Of a stretch of DNA of 64,000 bases, positions 24,845-34,657 are shown one piece after another (within the stretch, counting starts at the first letter, position 1; each line of letters opens with the position of its first letter). A model generated the notes under the pieces. That model had not been told where the DNA came from and did no database searches. It saw only the letters and a program-made list of their open reading frames with translations. This stretch comes from Methylobacterium phyllostachyos. GTDB taxonomy: Bacteria > Pseudomonadota > Alphaproteobacteria > Rhizobiales > Beijerinckiaceae. Position numbers and translations under genes: made by a program. The stretch is from positions 124,001 to 188,000 of the forward strand of contig NZ_FNHS01000005.1 of assembly GCF_900103445.1 (NCBI RefSeq). The letters are read 5' to 3'.

Positions 24845-25320
24845 CTCAAGGCCGAGCAAAGGTGGGATTCCCCTCGCCCCGCTTGCGGGGAGAGGGATGC
24901 GACGACCTCGTTGTCGGCGCATCGAGGCGGCAGCCGAAGGTGAGGGGGCGCTTCCGGACGCGCCTCTTCCGGAATCGCCCCCTCACCGCCGCTCCGGCTT
25001 CGCCTGCGCTTCCCGTAGGCACGACAGGGTGCCTGCGGGCCTCTCCCCACGCGCGGGGCTACGATATTCACACTTCGCGGGGCGGGGCGCTCTCTCCTCC
25101 CCTGGCGATCCCGGGCTTGCCCGGGATCGCTCGAGCTTGCGGGGAGGAGTTGGAGGTGGGGGTGGTGCAGAAGGCACCGTCACACTCGATCCTGTACCAC
25201 CCCCACCCCTGGCCCCTCCCCGCAAGGGGGAGGGGAAACGCGCTTGTTTCTCAGGCCCTTGGCGTCCGGTAGAGAAGTGTGAATCCGCTAGGCGCGCGGG
25301 GAGAGGGCTCACCTCCGGCT
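24845..25320. repeat. Nested cluster of palindromic intergenic repeats
   Basis: The 535-bp gap between the flavoprotein and the collagen-like gene is almost entirely inverted repeats. Examples are CCTCGCCCCGCTTGCGGGGAG at 24859-24880, a GTGAGGGGGCG...CGCCCCCTCAC pair around 24942-24988, a GCGATCCCGGG...CCCGGGATCGC pair near 25104-25132, and CCCCTCCCCGCAAGGGGGAG near 25214-25235. TATTCACACTT (about 25070) and AAGTGTGAAT (about 25274) suggest one repeat inserted in another. Open frames here are translations of repeats, not genes. Confidence 0.7.
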
Positions 25321-25345
25321 CGGCTCAGACCGGGCCCCTGTCGGA

Positions 25346-26185
25346 CTACGGCCGCGTGCAGAAGCCGACGATCCCCGTCGCCTCCGTCGGGCAGGCGGCG
25401 CCCTCCCCGTCATAGGTCGGCGTACCGGCCTTGAGGCAGTGGGCAGTGACCAGTGTCTCCCCGGCCTCGCAGGTCACGGTGCAGCCGCCCGCGCAGTCGG
25501 ATTTCCGCACCGGCCACAGGGCAGCGCCGGCCTCGCCCCGCGCGCCCATCCCGCCCGGCGGGCCTGCCTGCCCCCTCGGCCCCGGGGCGCCCTGGCTGCC
25601 TGAAGCCCCCTTCTCGCCCGGCTCGCCCTTCGGGCCGGGGGCACCCTGCAGACCGGCCGGACCCTGGGCGCCGGCTTCACCCTTCGGACCGGTCTCACCC
25701 TTGGGACCCGCATCACCCTTGGGACCCGTCTCACCCTGGGGGCCCTGATCCCCCTTGGCCCCCGGCTCACCGGGCGGTCCTGCGGTCCCTTGCGGGCCGG
25801 GCGGGCCCGGAGGCCCCTCGGGGGCGCAGTTCGCCACCACCGCCTCGCGCTCGTCCGGCTCGGATTTCAGCGTCACCACGCAGGTCGAAGGCCGATAGGG
25901 CAAGCGGAAGACGAACCGTCCGCGCCGGTCGGCCTGGATCGAGATGTCGTCGTCCAGCACCACGATGGCGCCGGGCTTGCGCACCGAGCCCGAGATCCGC
26001 AGGTCGCCGGCCTCGATGCGGGCGTCGTAGACCATGATCGGCTGGTTCGGGGCCTGCGCGGGCCGGGCCTTCGCCCGTTCCCGCGTCTGTGCCGGCCGGC
26101 CCGGACTTCCCGGATCCGCCGGTTGCTGGGCCAGCGCCGCCCCCGACAGGGCGAGCAGGAGCGTGAGGGCGAGGCTTGAGCGCAT
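25346..26185 (-). CDS. Secreted collagen-like protein
   Basis: A 279-residue exported protein. Residues 1-19 are a signal peptide ([19 protein letters not shown]). Residues about 48-120 form a beta-rich domain with the look of a transthyretin/CarboxypepD_reg-type sandwich ([20 protein letters not shown], then [20 protein letters not shown]). Residues about 124-220 are 32 uninterrupted Gly-X-Y triplets rich in Pro, Lys and Glu ([13 protein letters not shown]), expected to form a collagen triple helix. A Cys-rich C-terminal cap ([10 protein letters not shown]) follows. Bacterial collagen-like proteins are usually surface-exposed adhesins or filaments. It is divergent from the SOS operon. No sorting motif was seen, so how it is held at the surface is unclear. 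Confidence 0.9.
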   Translation of the reverse strand: MRSSLALTLLLALSGAALAQQPADPGSPGRPAQTRERAKARPAQAPNQPIMVYDARIEAGDLRISGSVRKPGAIVVLDDDISIQADRRGRFVFRLPYRPSTCVVTLKSEPDEREAVVANCAPEGPPGPPGPQGTAGPPGEPGAKGDQGPQGETGPKGDAGPKGETGPKGEAGAQGPAGLQGAPGPKGEPGEKGASGSQGAPGPRGQAGPPGGMGARGEAGAALWPVRKSDCAGGCTVTCEAGETLVTAHCLKAGTPTYDGEGAACPTEATGIVGFCTRP

Positions 26186-26371
26186 GCGCGGTCCGTATCG
26201 ACCGCGTCCGGCACGCGGCAGCCGACTTGTGGGCTCACCCTGCGATTGCGGTCAACCGGGGCCGTTGAAACCGCCGGCGAGGACCGATTCCACAGGCGTC
26301 CACATCCATCCACAGGCCAAGCTGCTGCGCCGACGCACGATTCCAAGACCTCGCGGAAACCGTTTGAACGT

Positions 26372-26386
26372 GTTCCTGTTATGTTC
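26372..26386 (+). promoter_or_regulatory. LexA-binding SOS box of the imuA operon
   Basis: GTTC (26372-26375), 7 bp, GTTC (26383-26386): an exact match to the alphaproteobacterial LexA site GTTC-N7-GTTC. It lies 25 bp before the imuA start, where LexA would block transcription until DNA damage. Confidence 0.9.
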
Positions 26387-26411
26387 CTATGGTCCGCCAT
26401 GACCGGAGCCG

Positions 26412-27197
26412 ATGGAGATGGGGCTGGACCCTGCGGACGAAAGCGCGCGGACACCCGCGCGCGGCGAGCCCCGGGCGCGGCTGGCAGCCCTGCGGGCGCA
26501 GCTCGCGCCGCCGGAAGAGGGGCGAGCCTCACGCCCGATCCTGCCGCTCGGCCTGTCCGCCCTCGACGCCCACCTGCCCGGCGGCGGCCTCGCCCTTGGG
26601 CCGCCGCACGAGATCGCGCCGGCCGGGCCCGCGGATGGGGTCGCGGCCCTCGGCTTCGCCCTCACGCTCTGCGCCCTTCACCTGTCCCAGGTGTCCGGGG
26701 AAGCGCTGATCGCCGCCGCCCCCGGCGAGCCCCTGCCCTACGGCCACGGGCTCCTGGGTCTCGGCCTCGATCCCGGCCGCCTGCTCCTCCTGGAGGCCGG
26801 CGGCGACGGGGAGGTGTTCCGCGCCCTGGAGGCGGCCCTGCACGCCCGCGCCCTGGCGGCCCTGATCGGCCTCCTGCGGGACGGGCTGCCGCTGAAGCCG
26901 GGCCGGCGCCTGCAACTCGCCGCGGAGGGGCCGTCTCCGCCGCTCCTGCTGCTGCTGCGCCCTGCGGAGGCCGGGATGCCCAACGGGGCCGCCACCCGCT
27001 GGCGGATCGCCGCCGCCCCCGCCTCCCGGGACCGGTTCGGCACCCTCGACCGGCCGCGCTGGCGGGCGCGGCTCGAACGCTGCCGCAACGGGCGCGGCGG
27101 TGACTGGCTTCTGGAGTGGGACCATGCCGCGCATCGTCTGCATCTGCCTGAGCCACTGGCCGGTGACGCGGCTGCGTCGGGCCGGTCTCGCGCCTGA
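26412..27197 (+). CDS. imuA: ImuA, SOS mutasome protein
   Basis: First gene of the damage-inducible imuA-imuB-dnaE2 operon, which carries out error-prone translesion synthesis in many bacteria lacking UmuDC. ImuA is a diverged RecA/SulA-like protein. Here it is 261 residues with the expected opening (LPLGLSALDAHLPGGGLALG, then PHEIAPAGPADG) and a RecA-like fold further on. The Walker A region is degenerate, as is usual for the family. An SOS box lies just upstream. The 3' end overlaps the start of imuB by 74 bp, which suggests translational coupling. Identification rests strongly on gene order. Confidence 0.9.
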   Translation: MEMGLDPADESARTPARGEPRARLAALRAQLAPPEEGRASRPILPLGLSALDAHLPGGGLALGPPHEIAPAGPADGVAALGFALTLCALHLSQVSGEALIAAAPGEPLPYGHGLLGLGLDPGRLLLLEAGGDGEVFRALEAALHARALAALIGLLRDGLPLKPGRRLQLAAEGPSPPLLLLLRPAEAGMPNGAATRWRIAAAPASRDRFGTLDRPRWRARLERCRNGRGGDWLLEWDHAAHRLHLPEPLAGDAAASGRSRA

Positions 27198-28986
27198 GGG
27201 CGGCCCGATGGCGGTGGCCGCCGAGGGGCCGGGCGGCCTGCGGCTCCTCGCCCTCGACCCAGCCGCCCAGGCGCTGGGCCTGCGGCCCGGCGAGCCCCTC
27301 GGCCGGGTCCGGGCGCGGATCGGCGTGCCGCTTCGGGTCTATCCCGCCGAGCCGGCGGCCGACCGGGACGCCCTGCTGCGCCTCTGCCGCTGGGCCTGCC
27401 GCTACGCGCCCGTCGTGGCGCCGTTCGGGCCGGCCGAGGCGTCGGATGGGCTCTACATCGACGTCGCCGGGGCGAGCCACCTGTGCGGCGGCGAGGCGCG
27501 CCTCGTCGACGATCTGGCGGGCCGGCTCGCGCGGGCCGACATCCCGGCGCGGATCGCGCTCGCCGACACCCCCGGGGGCGCCTTCGCGCTGGCCCGCCAC
27601 GGCGGGGCCGACCGGATCGTCGTGCCGCCGGGGGGGGCCGCCGGGGCGCTGCGAGACCTGCCGGTGGAGGCCCTGCGCCTCGATCCCGGCGCGGTCGCGG
27701 GCCTGAAGCGGCTTGGCCTGCGCCGGATCGGCGAACTCGACGCCCTCCCCCGCGGCCCCCTCGCCCGTCGGTTCGGCGCGGCGCTGCTGCTGCGCCTCGA
27801 TCAGGCTCTGGCACGCCGGCCCGAGCCCCTGGCGCCCCTCACGGAGGCGGCCGAATACGCCGCCGCCCGCGGCTTCCTCGACCCGATCGGCCGGCAATCG
27901 GACATCGTCCGGACCGCCCGGGACCTGATGGCGGAGATGGCTCCCCGGCTGGAGCGGGACGGGCTCGGCGCCTGCGCCCTGCGCCTCGCCCTCCACCGGG
28001 TCGACGGGGTGGTGCGGGCGCTCGACCTCGGCCTGTCCCGGCCCGAACGCGATCCGGAGCGGGTCGCCGCCCTGGTGTCGCTGCGCCTGGACCGGCTGGG
28101 GCGTGCCCTCGATGCCGGCTTCGGCTTCGAGACGGTGGCGCTCGCCGTCACGGTGACGGGCGCCATGCCGGCCCGGCAGACGGATCTCGGCGCGGGTTCC
28201 GCGGGCGACGGGGTCGGGTTCCTGGCCGACGCCCTGGCGCAGCGCCTTGGGCGGGCGCTGCTGCGGCTCGAACCGCGCGCGAGCCACCTGCCGGAGCGGG
28301 CGGGCCGGGGTGTGCTTTGGGTAGCCGGAGGGGGGCCGGGATCGGTGCCGCGTAGGAGCACTGGCCGGCCAAGCGCCCTCCCTCCCCCCTCTCCCTCAGG
28401 GGGATTGGAATATTCATGCATCGAGGCCGGCAACACGGCGTCAGGCTCGGTCGCGGGTCCCCTCTCCCGTGCGGGTGAGGGATCAGGTCCATCCGGATGT
28501 GGCACGACCGGCACGCGCGGCGATGGCGCGCTCGATCCTGAGAATTCTCGCCCCTCACCCCAACCCTCTCCCGCACGGGAGAGGGGGCACGTCGCGTTTC
28601 TTCACCAGGATCGGGGCTCGACCGAGCTGGGTGAACAGCGCTGCGCACAAGGGGCAGGGCACGCGCCTGCTATCCCCTCCCCCTGGCCCGACCACCTCCC
28701 GCCCCGCCCCCTGGTGCTGTTCCCCCGGGGCGAGGCCGCCTGCGACGTGCTCTCGACCGTGCCCGAGGGACCGCCCCGGCGCTTCCGCTGGCGGGCGCAG
28801 ATCCACCGGGTCGCCCATGCCGAGGGGCCGGAGCGGATCGAAGCCGAGTGGTGGCGCGAGCCCGGCGAGCCCCGCGACTATTACCGCGTCGAGTGCGAGG
28901 CCGGGCACCGGCTCTGGCTCTACCGCGACGGGCCGCACGCCACCGACCGTCCGGCCGCGTGGTACGTCCACGGGCTGTTCGCGTGA
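27124..28986 (+). CDS. imuB: ImuB, Y-family polymerase-like SOS protein, with in-frame repeat insertion
   Basis: A Y-family polymerase homologue that lacks catalytic activity and acts as the hub linking ImuA, DnaE2 and the beta clamp. The start [20 protein letters not shown] is typical. The palm/finger part includes [16 protein letters not shown] and a helix-hairpin-helix ([20 protein letters not shown]). The C-terminus ([20 protein letters not shown], then WLYRDG and WYVHGLFA) matches the family end. The protein is 620 residues against roughly 500 for typical ImuB. The excess lies at about residues 400-515 and is encoded by palindromic repeat DNA (28460-28585 and flanks), with the tell-tale translation [13 protein letters not shown]. 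The frame stays open throughout. The stop overlaps the dnaE2 GTG by 4 bp. Confidence 0.9.
   Translation: MPRIVCICLSHWPVTRLRRAGLAPEGGPMAVAAEGPGGLRLLALDPAAQALGLRPGEPLGRVRARIGVPLRVYPAEPAADRDALLRLCRWACRYAPVVAPFGPAEASDGLYIDVAGASHLCGGEARLVDDLAGRLARADIPARIALADTPGGAFALARHGGADRIVVPPGGAAGALRDLPVEALRLDPGAVAGLKRLGLRRIGELDALPRGPLARRFGAALLLRLDQALARRPEPLAPLTEAAEYAAARGFLDPIGRQSDIVRTARDLMAEMAPRLERDGLGACALRLALHRVDGVVRALDLGLSRPERDPERVAALVSLRLDRLGRALDAGFGFETVALAVTVTGAMPARQTDLGAGSAGDGVGFLADALAQRLGRALLRLEPRASHLPERAGRGVLWVAGGGPGSVPRRSTGRPSALPPPSPSGGLEYSCIEAGNTASGSVAGPLSRAGEGSGPSGCGTTGTRGDGALDPENSRPSPQPSPARERGHVAFLHQDRGSTELGEQRCAQGAGHAPAIPSPWPDHLPPRPLVLFPRGEAACDVLSTVPEGPPRRFRWRAQIHRVAHAEGPERIEAEWWREPGEPRDYYRVECEAGHRLWLYRDGPHATDRPAAWYVHGLFA
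28460..28585. repeat. Palindromic repeat element inside imuB
   Basis: Two palindromes bound the element: an imperfect one at 28460-28481 (CCCTCTCCCG TG CGGGTGAGGG) and a perfect one at 28564-28585 (CCCTCTCCCG CA CGGGAGAGGG). The right part (TTCTCGCCCCTCACCC onward) matches the arm of the intergenic element at 62396-62535. Further repeat-like sequence lies at about 28370-28400. The element is a multiple of three in effect, leaving imuB open. Confidence 0.8.
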
Positions 28987-31900
28987 GCGGCCCCGCTTAC
29001 GCCGAACTCGCCGTCACCACGAACTTCTCCTTCCTGCACGGCGCCTCGCACCCGCAGGAATTCGTCGTGCAGGCGGCGTCCTACGGCCTCACGGCAATTG
29101 GCCTCGCCGACCGCAACACCGTGGCCGGTGTGGTGCGGGCTCATGCGGCGGCGCAGTCGCTGGAGGCGGAGGGTGCAAAAATCCGGATCCTGCCGGGGGT
29201 GCGCCTCGTCACCGAGGAGGGGTTCGAGGCCGTCACCTACCCGATGAACCGGGACGCCTGGGGGCGCCTCTGCCGGCTGCTCACCCTCGGCAACCGCCGC
29301 GTCCGCAAGGGCGAATGCCGCTTCGCCTTCGCCGAGATGCTGGAGGCCGCCGAGGGGCAGATCTTCATCGCCATGCCGCCGGCACGGCGCCTGCCGGAGG
29401 GGTTCCGGGCGCGGCTGGAGGCGCTGGCCGCCGCGGCGCCGGGCCGGACCTTCCTCGGAGCGAGCCATGCCCGCCGGGGCGACGAGCGGCGCCGCCTCGG
29501 TTTGTTGGCGGAATTGGGCGCGGCCTCCGGCGCCCCGATGGTCGCGGTCTCGGATGCGCTCTACCACCATCCTGAGCGGCGCCCGCTTCAGGACGTGGTC
29601 ACCTGCATCCGCGAGGGGTGCCGGATCGGGGAGGCTGGCTACCGCCTGGAGGCCAATGCCGAGCGCCACCTGAAGCCCGCCGCCGAGATGGCGCGGCTGT
29701 TCGCCGATCACCCGGCGGCGCTCGCCCGCACCATCGAGATCGCCGAGGCCTGCGACTTCAGCCTGTCGGAACTGCACTACGAGTATCCCGACGAGCCGGT
29801 GCCCCCGGGCCGCACGCCGCAGGAATACCTGGAGGAGATCACCTGGGAGCGGGCGCGCTGGCGCTATGCCGGGGATATTCCGCCCTCCGTCGCGGCGACG
29901 CTCCACGAGGAGCTGCGGCTCATCGCCAAGATGAAGTACGCTCGCTACTTCCTGACCCTGTTCGACGTGGTCGAATTCGCCCGCAGCAAGGGCATCCTCT
30001 GCCAGGGCCGGGGCTCGGCGGCCAATTCCGCCGTGTGCTTCTGCCTGGGCATCACCGCGGTGGACCCGTCGAAGCACCGGCTGCTCTTCGCCCGCTTCAT
30101 CTCGGAGAACCGGGGCGAGCCCCCCGACATCGACGTCGATTTCGAGCACGAACGCCGGGAGGAGGTGATCCAGCACCTCTATGCCCGCTACGGCCGGGAG
30201 CGCGCCGCCCTCTGCGCCACGGTGATCCACTACCGCCCGCGCATGGCGATCCGCGAGGTCGGAAAGGTTCTGGGGCTGACCGAGGACGTCACGGCGGCGA
30301 TCGCCGATACGGTCTGGGGCTCCTGGGGCACCGGCATGCCGGACCAGCATGTCCGCGAGGCCGGCCTTGACCCGGAGAACTCCGCGATCCGGCAGGCACT
30401 CGACCTCGCCCATCAGCTGATCGGCTTCCCCCGCCACCTGTCGCAGCATGTCGGCGGCTTCGTGCTGACCCGGGGCCGCCTCGACGAGACCGTGCCGGTG
30501 GGCAACGGCGCCATGGCGGACCGCACCTTCATCGAGTGGGACAAGGACGACATCGACGCGATCGGCCTGATGAAGGTCGACGTGCTGGCGCTCGGCATGC
30601 TGACCTGCCTCAAGCGCGGCCTCGATTTTCTGGAGCGCGATCACGGCACCTTCTACGCGACGCTCGCCGACCTGCCGCAGGACGATACCGGGACCTACGC
30701 CATGCTGGCGAAGGCCGATTCCGTCGGCGTGTTCCAGGTTGAGAGCCGGGCGCAGATGTCGATGCTGCCGCGCCTGAAGCCGAAGGAGTTCTACGACCTC
30801 GTGGTGCAGGTCGCGATCGTCCGCCCCGGCCCGATCCAGGGCGACATGGTCCATCCCTACCTGCGGCGCCGCTCCGGGATCGACCCGGTGGAATACCCGG
30901 CCCCGCATCCGGACCATGGCCCGGCGGATGAGCTGAAGGAGGTCCTGCAGAAGACCTACGGGGTGCCGCTGTTCCAGGAGCACGCCATGCAGATCGCCAT
31001 CACGGCGGCGGGCTTCACCCCGGCCGAGGCCGACGGGTTGCGCCGGGCGATGGCGACCTTCCGCCATGTCGGCACGATCGGCGGGTTCGCGGACAAGTTC
31101 GTGGGTGGCATGACCCGCCGGGGCTACCCGCAGGACTTCGCCGAGCGCTGCTTCGCGCAGATCCGCGGCTTCTCGACCTACGGCTTCCCGGAGAGCCACG
31201 CGGCGAGCTTCGCGCTCCTCGTCTACGCCTCGGCCTGGATGAAGTGCCGGCACCCCGACGTCTTCCTGGCCGCGATCCTCAACGCCCAGCCCATGGGCTT
31301 CTACCAGCCGGCCCAGCTCGTGCGCGACGCCCGGGCCCACGGGGTCGAGGTGCGGGGCGTCTGCGTCAATGCCAGCGACTGGGACTGCACCCTGGAGCCG
31401 GCCGGGGACCCGACGCGGCACGCCGTGCGGATCGGCCTGCGCGTCGTGCGCGGCCTGCCCGAGGCCGCGATGCGCCGGCTCGTGCGGCTGCGGGCCAACG
31501 GCTATGCCAGCATCGAGGGCCTGCAGGCGTCCCTCGCCCTGCCCCGCAACACCCTGGAGCGGCTGGCCGAGGCCGACGCGTTCCGCTCCCTCGGCCTCGA
31601 CCGGCGCGCCGCCCTGTGGATGGTCCGCACCCTGGAGGGGACCTCATCCCGCAAGGCGGCCAAAGCCGACGGCTCCGAGCGCCGCGCCCATCTCCTCGAC
31701 GCGCCCCTGCCGCTCTTCGCGTGGCACGCCGATGACGGCCTGTTCCGCCACGAGCCGGCGGTGGAGCTTCCGGCCCTGGCCCTATCCGAGGCGGTGGCCG
31801 AGGATTACGCCGCCACCGGCCTGTCGCTCCAGGGGCACCCGGTCGCCTTCTTCCGGGGGCGGCTCGCCCGGATCGGCGCGATCCCGGCCCGGGCCCATTG

Positions 31901-32267
31901 CGATCCGTCCCTGCCCCAGGGCGCGCGGGTCACGGTGGCGGGGCTCGTGCTGATCCGCCAGCGGCCGGGCACCGCCAAGGGCGTGGTCTTCCTGACCCTG
32001 GAGGACGAGACCGGTATCGCCAACGTGATCGTCTGGAAGACGGTGTTCGAGGCCAACCGCCGGGCCGCCATGCAGGCCCGGTTCCTGGCCGTGCGCGGCC
32101 GGATCCAGCGGGCGGATGGGGTGGTTCACCTCGTGGCCGAGGGGTTCCGCGATCTCACCGCTTCGCTCCGCGACCTGCGCGAGGCCGGGATGAAACTGCC
32201 GCCCGAGAATACGGATTTCGGCGTGCCGTCGGATCGGCGGGTCTATCGCAGCCGGGATTTCCACTGA
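28983..32267 (+). CDS. dnaE2: Error-prone DNA polymerase DnaE2
   Basis: Second C-family polymerase alpha subunit, induced by DNA damage and responsible for bypass synthesis with ImuA and ImuB. The GTG at 28983 overlaps the imuB stop as GTGA. The protein is 1094 residues, normal for DnaE2. The order is: PHP domain from residue 1 ([16 protein letters not shown]); polymerase core with [14 protein letters not shown] and the catalytic [16 protein letters not shown]; fingers with [15 protein letters not shown] and the [19 protein letters not shown] block; and a C-terminal OB fold ([20 protein letters not shown], then [12 protein letters not shown]). It lacks the long C-terminal tail of replicative DnaE. 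The other alpha subunit in the window is at 51.3-54.8 kb. Confidence 0.97.
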   Translation: MSGPAYAELAVTTNFSFLHGASHPQEFVVQAASYGLTAIGLADRNTVAGVVRAHAAAQSLEAEGAKIRILPGVRLVTEEGFEAVTYPMNRDAWGRLCRLLTLGNRRVRKGECRFAFAEMLEAAEGQIFIAMPPARRLPEGFRARLEALAAAAPGRTFLGASHARRGDERRRLGLLAELGAASGAPMVAVSDALYHHPERRPLQDVVTCIREGCRIGEAGYRLEANAERHLKPAAEMARLFADHPAALARTIEIAEACDFSLSELHYEYPDEPVPPGRTPQEYLEEITWERARWRYAGDIPPSVAATLHEELRLIAKMKYARYFLTLFDVVEFARSKGILCQGRGSAANSAVCFCLGITAVDPSKHRLLFARFISENRGEPPDIDVDFEHERREEVIQHLYARYGRERAALCATVIHYRPRMAIREVGKVLGLTEDVTAAIADTVWGSWGTGMPDQHVREAGLDPENSAIRQALDLAHQLIGFPRHLSQHVGGFVLTRGRLDETVPVGNGAMADRTFIEWDKDDIDAIGLMKVDVLALGMLTCLKRGLDFLERDHGTFYATLADLPQDDTGTYAMLAKADSVGVFQVESRAQMSMLPRLKPKEFYDLVVQVAIVRPGPIQGDMVHPYLRRRSGIDPVEYPAPHPDHGPADELKEVLQKTYGVPLFQEHAMQIAITAAGFTPAEADGLRRAMATFRHVGTIGGFADKFVGGMTRRGYPQDFAERCFAQIRGFSTYGFPESHAASFALLVYASAWMKCRHPDVFLAAILNAQPMGFYQPAQLVRDARAHGVEVRGVCVNASDWDCTLEPAGDPTRHAVRIGLRVVRGLPEAAMRRLVRLRANGYASIEGLQASLALPRNTLERLAEADAFRSLGLDRRAALWMVRTLEGTSSRKAAKADGSERRAHLLDAPLPLFAWHADDGLFRHEPAVELPALALSEAVAEDYAATGLSLQGHPVAFFRGRLARIGAIPARAHCDPSLPQGARVTVAGLVLIRQRPGTAKGVVFLTLEDETGIANVIVWKTVFEANRRAAMQARFLAVRGRIQRADGVVHLVAEGFRDLTASLRDLREAGMKLPPENTDFGVPSDRRVYRSRDFH

Positions 32268-32522
32268 GCCCACAGGGCATTGGCCGCGATTGCACAACTC
32301 TAGGTGTATTGTCTGGCCTGTTCCCGGGAGGGGGCATGGTCCGGACCTGTGTGAGCAGAGGAACCACTCAAGGTGCGGCGTTCTGTCTGCCGAAATATGG
32401 ACTTCAGGCGCCTTGGCCCCGAACTCATCCCGTGCCTAGGTTGTTAAGCTCGCGCTTGCGGTCACGCAGCCACGACCCAATTGCCGGAGGTGATGAACGC
32501 CGGGCAGGAGAGAGCAGGTTCG

Positions 32523-33641
32523 ATGGAACAGCCCGACGCTTGGCACCAGACAGACCGGCTCGACGCCGAACAGGGCAAGGGCGATCCCTTCGCCGCCGCG
32601 GTCCGCGCCACGCGGATGCCGATGATCGTCACCAATCCGCGGCTCCCCGACAACCCGATCGTCTTCGCCAACGACGCCTTCCTGCGCATGACCGGCTACG
32701 GCCGGGGCGAGGTGATGGGCCGCAACTGCCGGCTGCTCCAGGGCAAGGACACCGACCGTGGCGCCGTCGCGCTGATCCGCGAGGCGGTCGAGGCCAATAC
32801 CGACATCGCGATCGACATCCTGAACTACCGCAAGGACGGGATGCCGTTCTGGAACGCCCTCTATCTCAGCCCCGTCGTCAACGAGGCCGGCGAGGTGCTG
32901 TTCTTCTTCGCCTCGCAGCTCGACGTCACCGACCGGGTGGACGCGCATCTGCGGGTCCAGCAGGAGAAGGACCGGTTCGAGGCCGAAGTCGCCCACCGCA
33001 CCCGCGACCTGACCGAAGCGCTCGCCACCCAGACCATGCTGGTCCATGAGGTGGATCACCGGGTGAAGAACAACCTCCAGATGATCGCGGCGCTGCTGGC
33101 CATGCAGACGCGGGCGATCACCGACCCGGCCGCGCGCAATGCCATGGAGTCGATGCTGACCCGGGTCGAGGCCCTGGGCACGGTCCACCGCCGGCTGTAC
33201 CAGTCCAACAACGTCGAGCGGTTCGACGTGGCCGAGTTCGCCCGCGACCTCGCCACCGACCTTGTCCGCGGCTCCGGCGACCGGATCCGCCTGCATCTCG
33301 ACCTGGAGGCCGTGGAGATCCCGGTCGCCAAGGCGCCCCCCGTGGCCCTGATGATGAACGAGCTGATCACCAACGCCCTCAAGCACGCCTTCCCCAACGA
33401 CCGGCCCGGCCGGCTCTCCGTGACGGTGGCGCCGGATTCGGCCTACTTCACCATCAAGATCGCCGATGACGGCGTCGGCATGCCCGTCCAGGTGATGGAG
33501 CAACGCTCCTTCGGGAAGCGCCTGATCGGCACGCTCTGCCGCCAGCTCAGCGCCAGCATCGCCTGGATGACCAACGATCCCGGCACGATCGTCAGCATAC
33601 GCCTGCCGCGCGAGATGGCCGGCGGTCTGGAGGCCTCGTGA
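32523..33641 (+). CDS. LOV-domain histidine kinase (blue-light sensor), HisKA_2 type
   Basis: Soluble photoreceptor kinase of 372 residues. The N-terminal PAS domain is a LOV domain: [20 protein letters not shown] then RLLQG holds the flavin-adduct Cys at about residue 69, and SQLDVT provides the sensing Gln at about 132. A linker helix leads to a HisKA_2/HWE-like dimerisation domain with phospho-acceptor His at about 179 ([13 protein letters not shown]). The ATPase domain follows ([24 protein letters not shown]). Such LOV kinases are known from Brucella and Caulobacter, where they control stress, adhesion or virulence. The ATG at 32523 is the likely start; 32493 is possible. The stop overlaps the next gene by 4 bp, coupling the kinase to its regulator. 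Confidence 0.92.
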   Translation: MEQPDAWHQTDRLDAEQGKGDPFAAAVRATRMPMIVTNPRLPDNPIVFANDAFLRMTGYGRGEVMGRNCRLLQGKDTDRGAVALIREAVEANTDIAIDILNYRKDGMPFWNALYLSPVVNEAGEVLFFFASQLDVTDRVDAHLRVQQEKDRFEAEVAHRTRDLTEALATQTMLVHEVDHRVKNNLQMIAALLAMQTRAITDPAARNAMESMLTRVEALGTVHRRLYQSNNVERFDVAEFARDLATDLVRGSGDRIRLHLDLEAVEIPVAKAPPVALMMNELITNALKHAFPNDRPGRLSVTVAPDSAYFTIKIADDGVGMPVQVMEQRSFGKRLIGTLCRQLSASIAWMTNDPGTIVSIRLPREMAGGLEAS

Positions 33642-34120
33642 CCGAACCGCTCAGGATTCTCGTCGTCGAGGATGAAGCCCTCATCCTGATGCAGATCGAG
33701 ATGATGCTGGAGGAGGCCGGCCACCACGTCGTCGGCACTGCCATGACCGCCCGGGAGGCCATCGCCCTCGTCCGCGAGACAAGGCCCGAACTGGTGCTGA
33801 TCGATCTGCGCCTCGGCGACGGTTCCTCGGGCCTCGACGTGGCGCAGGCCGTGCGCGACCTCGGCGGCATCACGGCCGCGTTCATGACCGCCAACGCGCA
33901 GGCGCTCAGCGAGGACATGGCGGGGGCCACGGCGGTGATCGCCAAGCCGTTCACCGGCACGGTGCTCGAAGAGTCCCTGACTTATCTGGAGGATTGCGTG
34001 CGCCGGCCGCCCCCGGCCGAGTTCGTGCCGCCGGGGATGCGCGTCGCGCCCGCGTGGCTCGCGAGTTTCGCCCGGATGCGGGCCGCCTCGCCCCCTCGAC
34101 AGGGGCCGCGCCGGGGCTAG
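33638..34120 (+). CDS. Single-domain response regulator, partner of the LOV kinase
   Basis: A 160-residue protein that is almost entirely one receiver domain: [16 protein letters not shown] at the N-terminus, phospho-acceptor Asp in [14 protein letters not shown], Thr in FMTANAQ and Lys in VIAKPFTG. The remaining 35 residues are a Pro/Arg-rich tail without a DNA-binding domain. It starts on a GTG that overlaps the kinase stop (GTGA). Like other stand-alone receivers paired with HisKA_2 kinases, it may pass the signal on by protein contact or act as a phosphate sink. It could feed the general stress pathway (PhyR), which is inference. Confidence 0.88.
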   Translation: MTEPLRILVVEDEALILMQIEMMLEEAGHHVVGTAMTAREAIALVRETRPELVLIDLRLGDGSSGLDVAQAVRDLGGITAAFMTANAQALSEDMAGATAVIAKPFTGTVLEESLTYLEDCVRRPPPAEFVPPGMRVAPAWLASFARMRAASPPRQGPRRG

Positions 34121-34129
34121 ATTGGCGCC

Positions 34130-34591
34130 ATGCCGAGCTCGACCGTACCGCGCCTCCTCGCCGCCCTCGCCTGCCTGCCGCTTTTGGGCACGGCCGCCCG
34201 GGCTGATACCTGCGACGACCTCGCCCGCCAGATCGCGGGGGCGATCGGCGGCAAGGTCGGCAAGCGCGCGGGCCCCAGCATCGACATCCGCCTCGCCGGG
34301 CCGATCAAGTTCGACGTGACCTGCCGGGCCGAGCCGATCGTCCAGGCGACCTCGTCCGAGCCCGCCCCCTCGGCGACCTTCTTCCGCGACCTGTCGGTGG
34401 CCTCCGAGATCCTGATCGGCGAATCGGCCGCCACCGTCGAGCCGATCATCGCCAACGCCTACCGGACCTCGCTGTCGGAGCGGCGCAAGTCGTTCATCCA
34501 GCAGAACGGCTGGTCGGCTTCCTGCTATACCGACCCGGGCAGCACCACGATGCGCACCCTGTGCTCGGTGGGGCGCATCCCGCCGGGATGA
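34130..34591 (+). CDS. Exported hypothetical protein, 153 aa
   Basis: Begins 9 bp after the regulator stop. It has a signal peptide (MPSSTVPRLLAALACLPLLG, cut near ARA-D) and a mature part of about 128 residues with four Cys (TCDDLARQIAG, FDVTCRAEP, SASCYTDPG, TLCSVGR), suggesting two disulphides in the periplasm. No family is recognised. The close spacing suggests co-transcription with the LOV kinase pair, though a role in light signalling is not shown. Well-composed and likely real. Confidence 0.7.
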   Translation: MPSSTVPRLLAALACLPLLGTAARADTCDDLARQIAGAIGGKVGKRAGPSIDIRLAGPIKFDVTCRAEPIVQATSSEPAPSATFFRDLSVASEILIGESAATVEPIIANAYRTSLSERRKSFIQQNGWSASCYTDPGSTTMRTLCSVGRIPPG

Positions 34592-34657
34592 GGCGCCCTT
34601 GACCGGGCGGAGCGTTGGCGGGATCCTTGTCTTCCGTCGACTCGGCCCGGGCTGCCC

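Noticed and set aside
24628..25415. Plus-strand frames of 214 and 172 aa after the flavoprotein gene
   Set aside because: They translate palindromic repeats (SPRLRGEG, ARGRG-type peptides), not protein genes.
26662..28287. 541-aa minus-strand frame opposite imuA and imuB
   Set aside because: GC-rich antisense shadow; imuA and imuB are identified by sequence and gene order.
28920..31421. 833-aa minus-strand frame opposite dnaE2
   Set aside because: Typical third-position GC shadow of a long gene; composition dominated by Arg, Gly, His, Ala and Val.
32268..32522. EcfG-type promoter before the LOV kinase (GGAAC near 32360)
   Set aside because: The nearest CGTT is only 14 bp away, shorter than the accepted 16-17 bp spacing.
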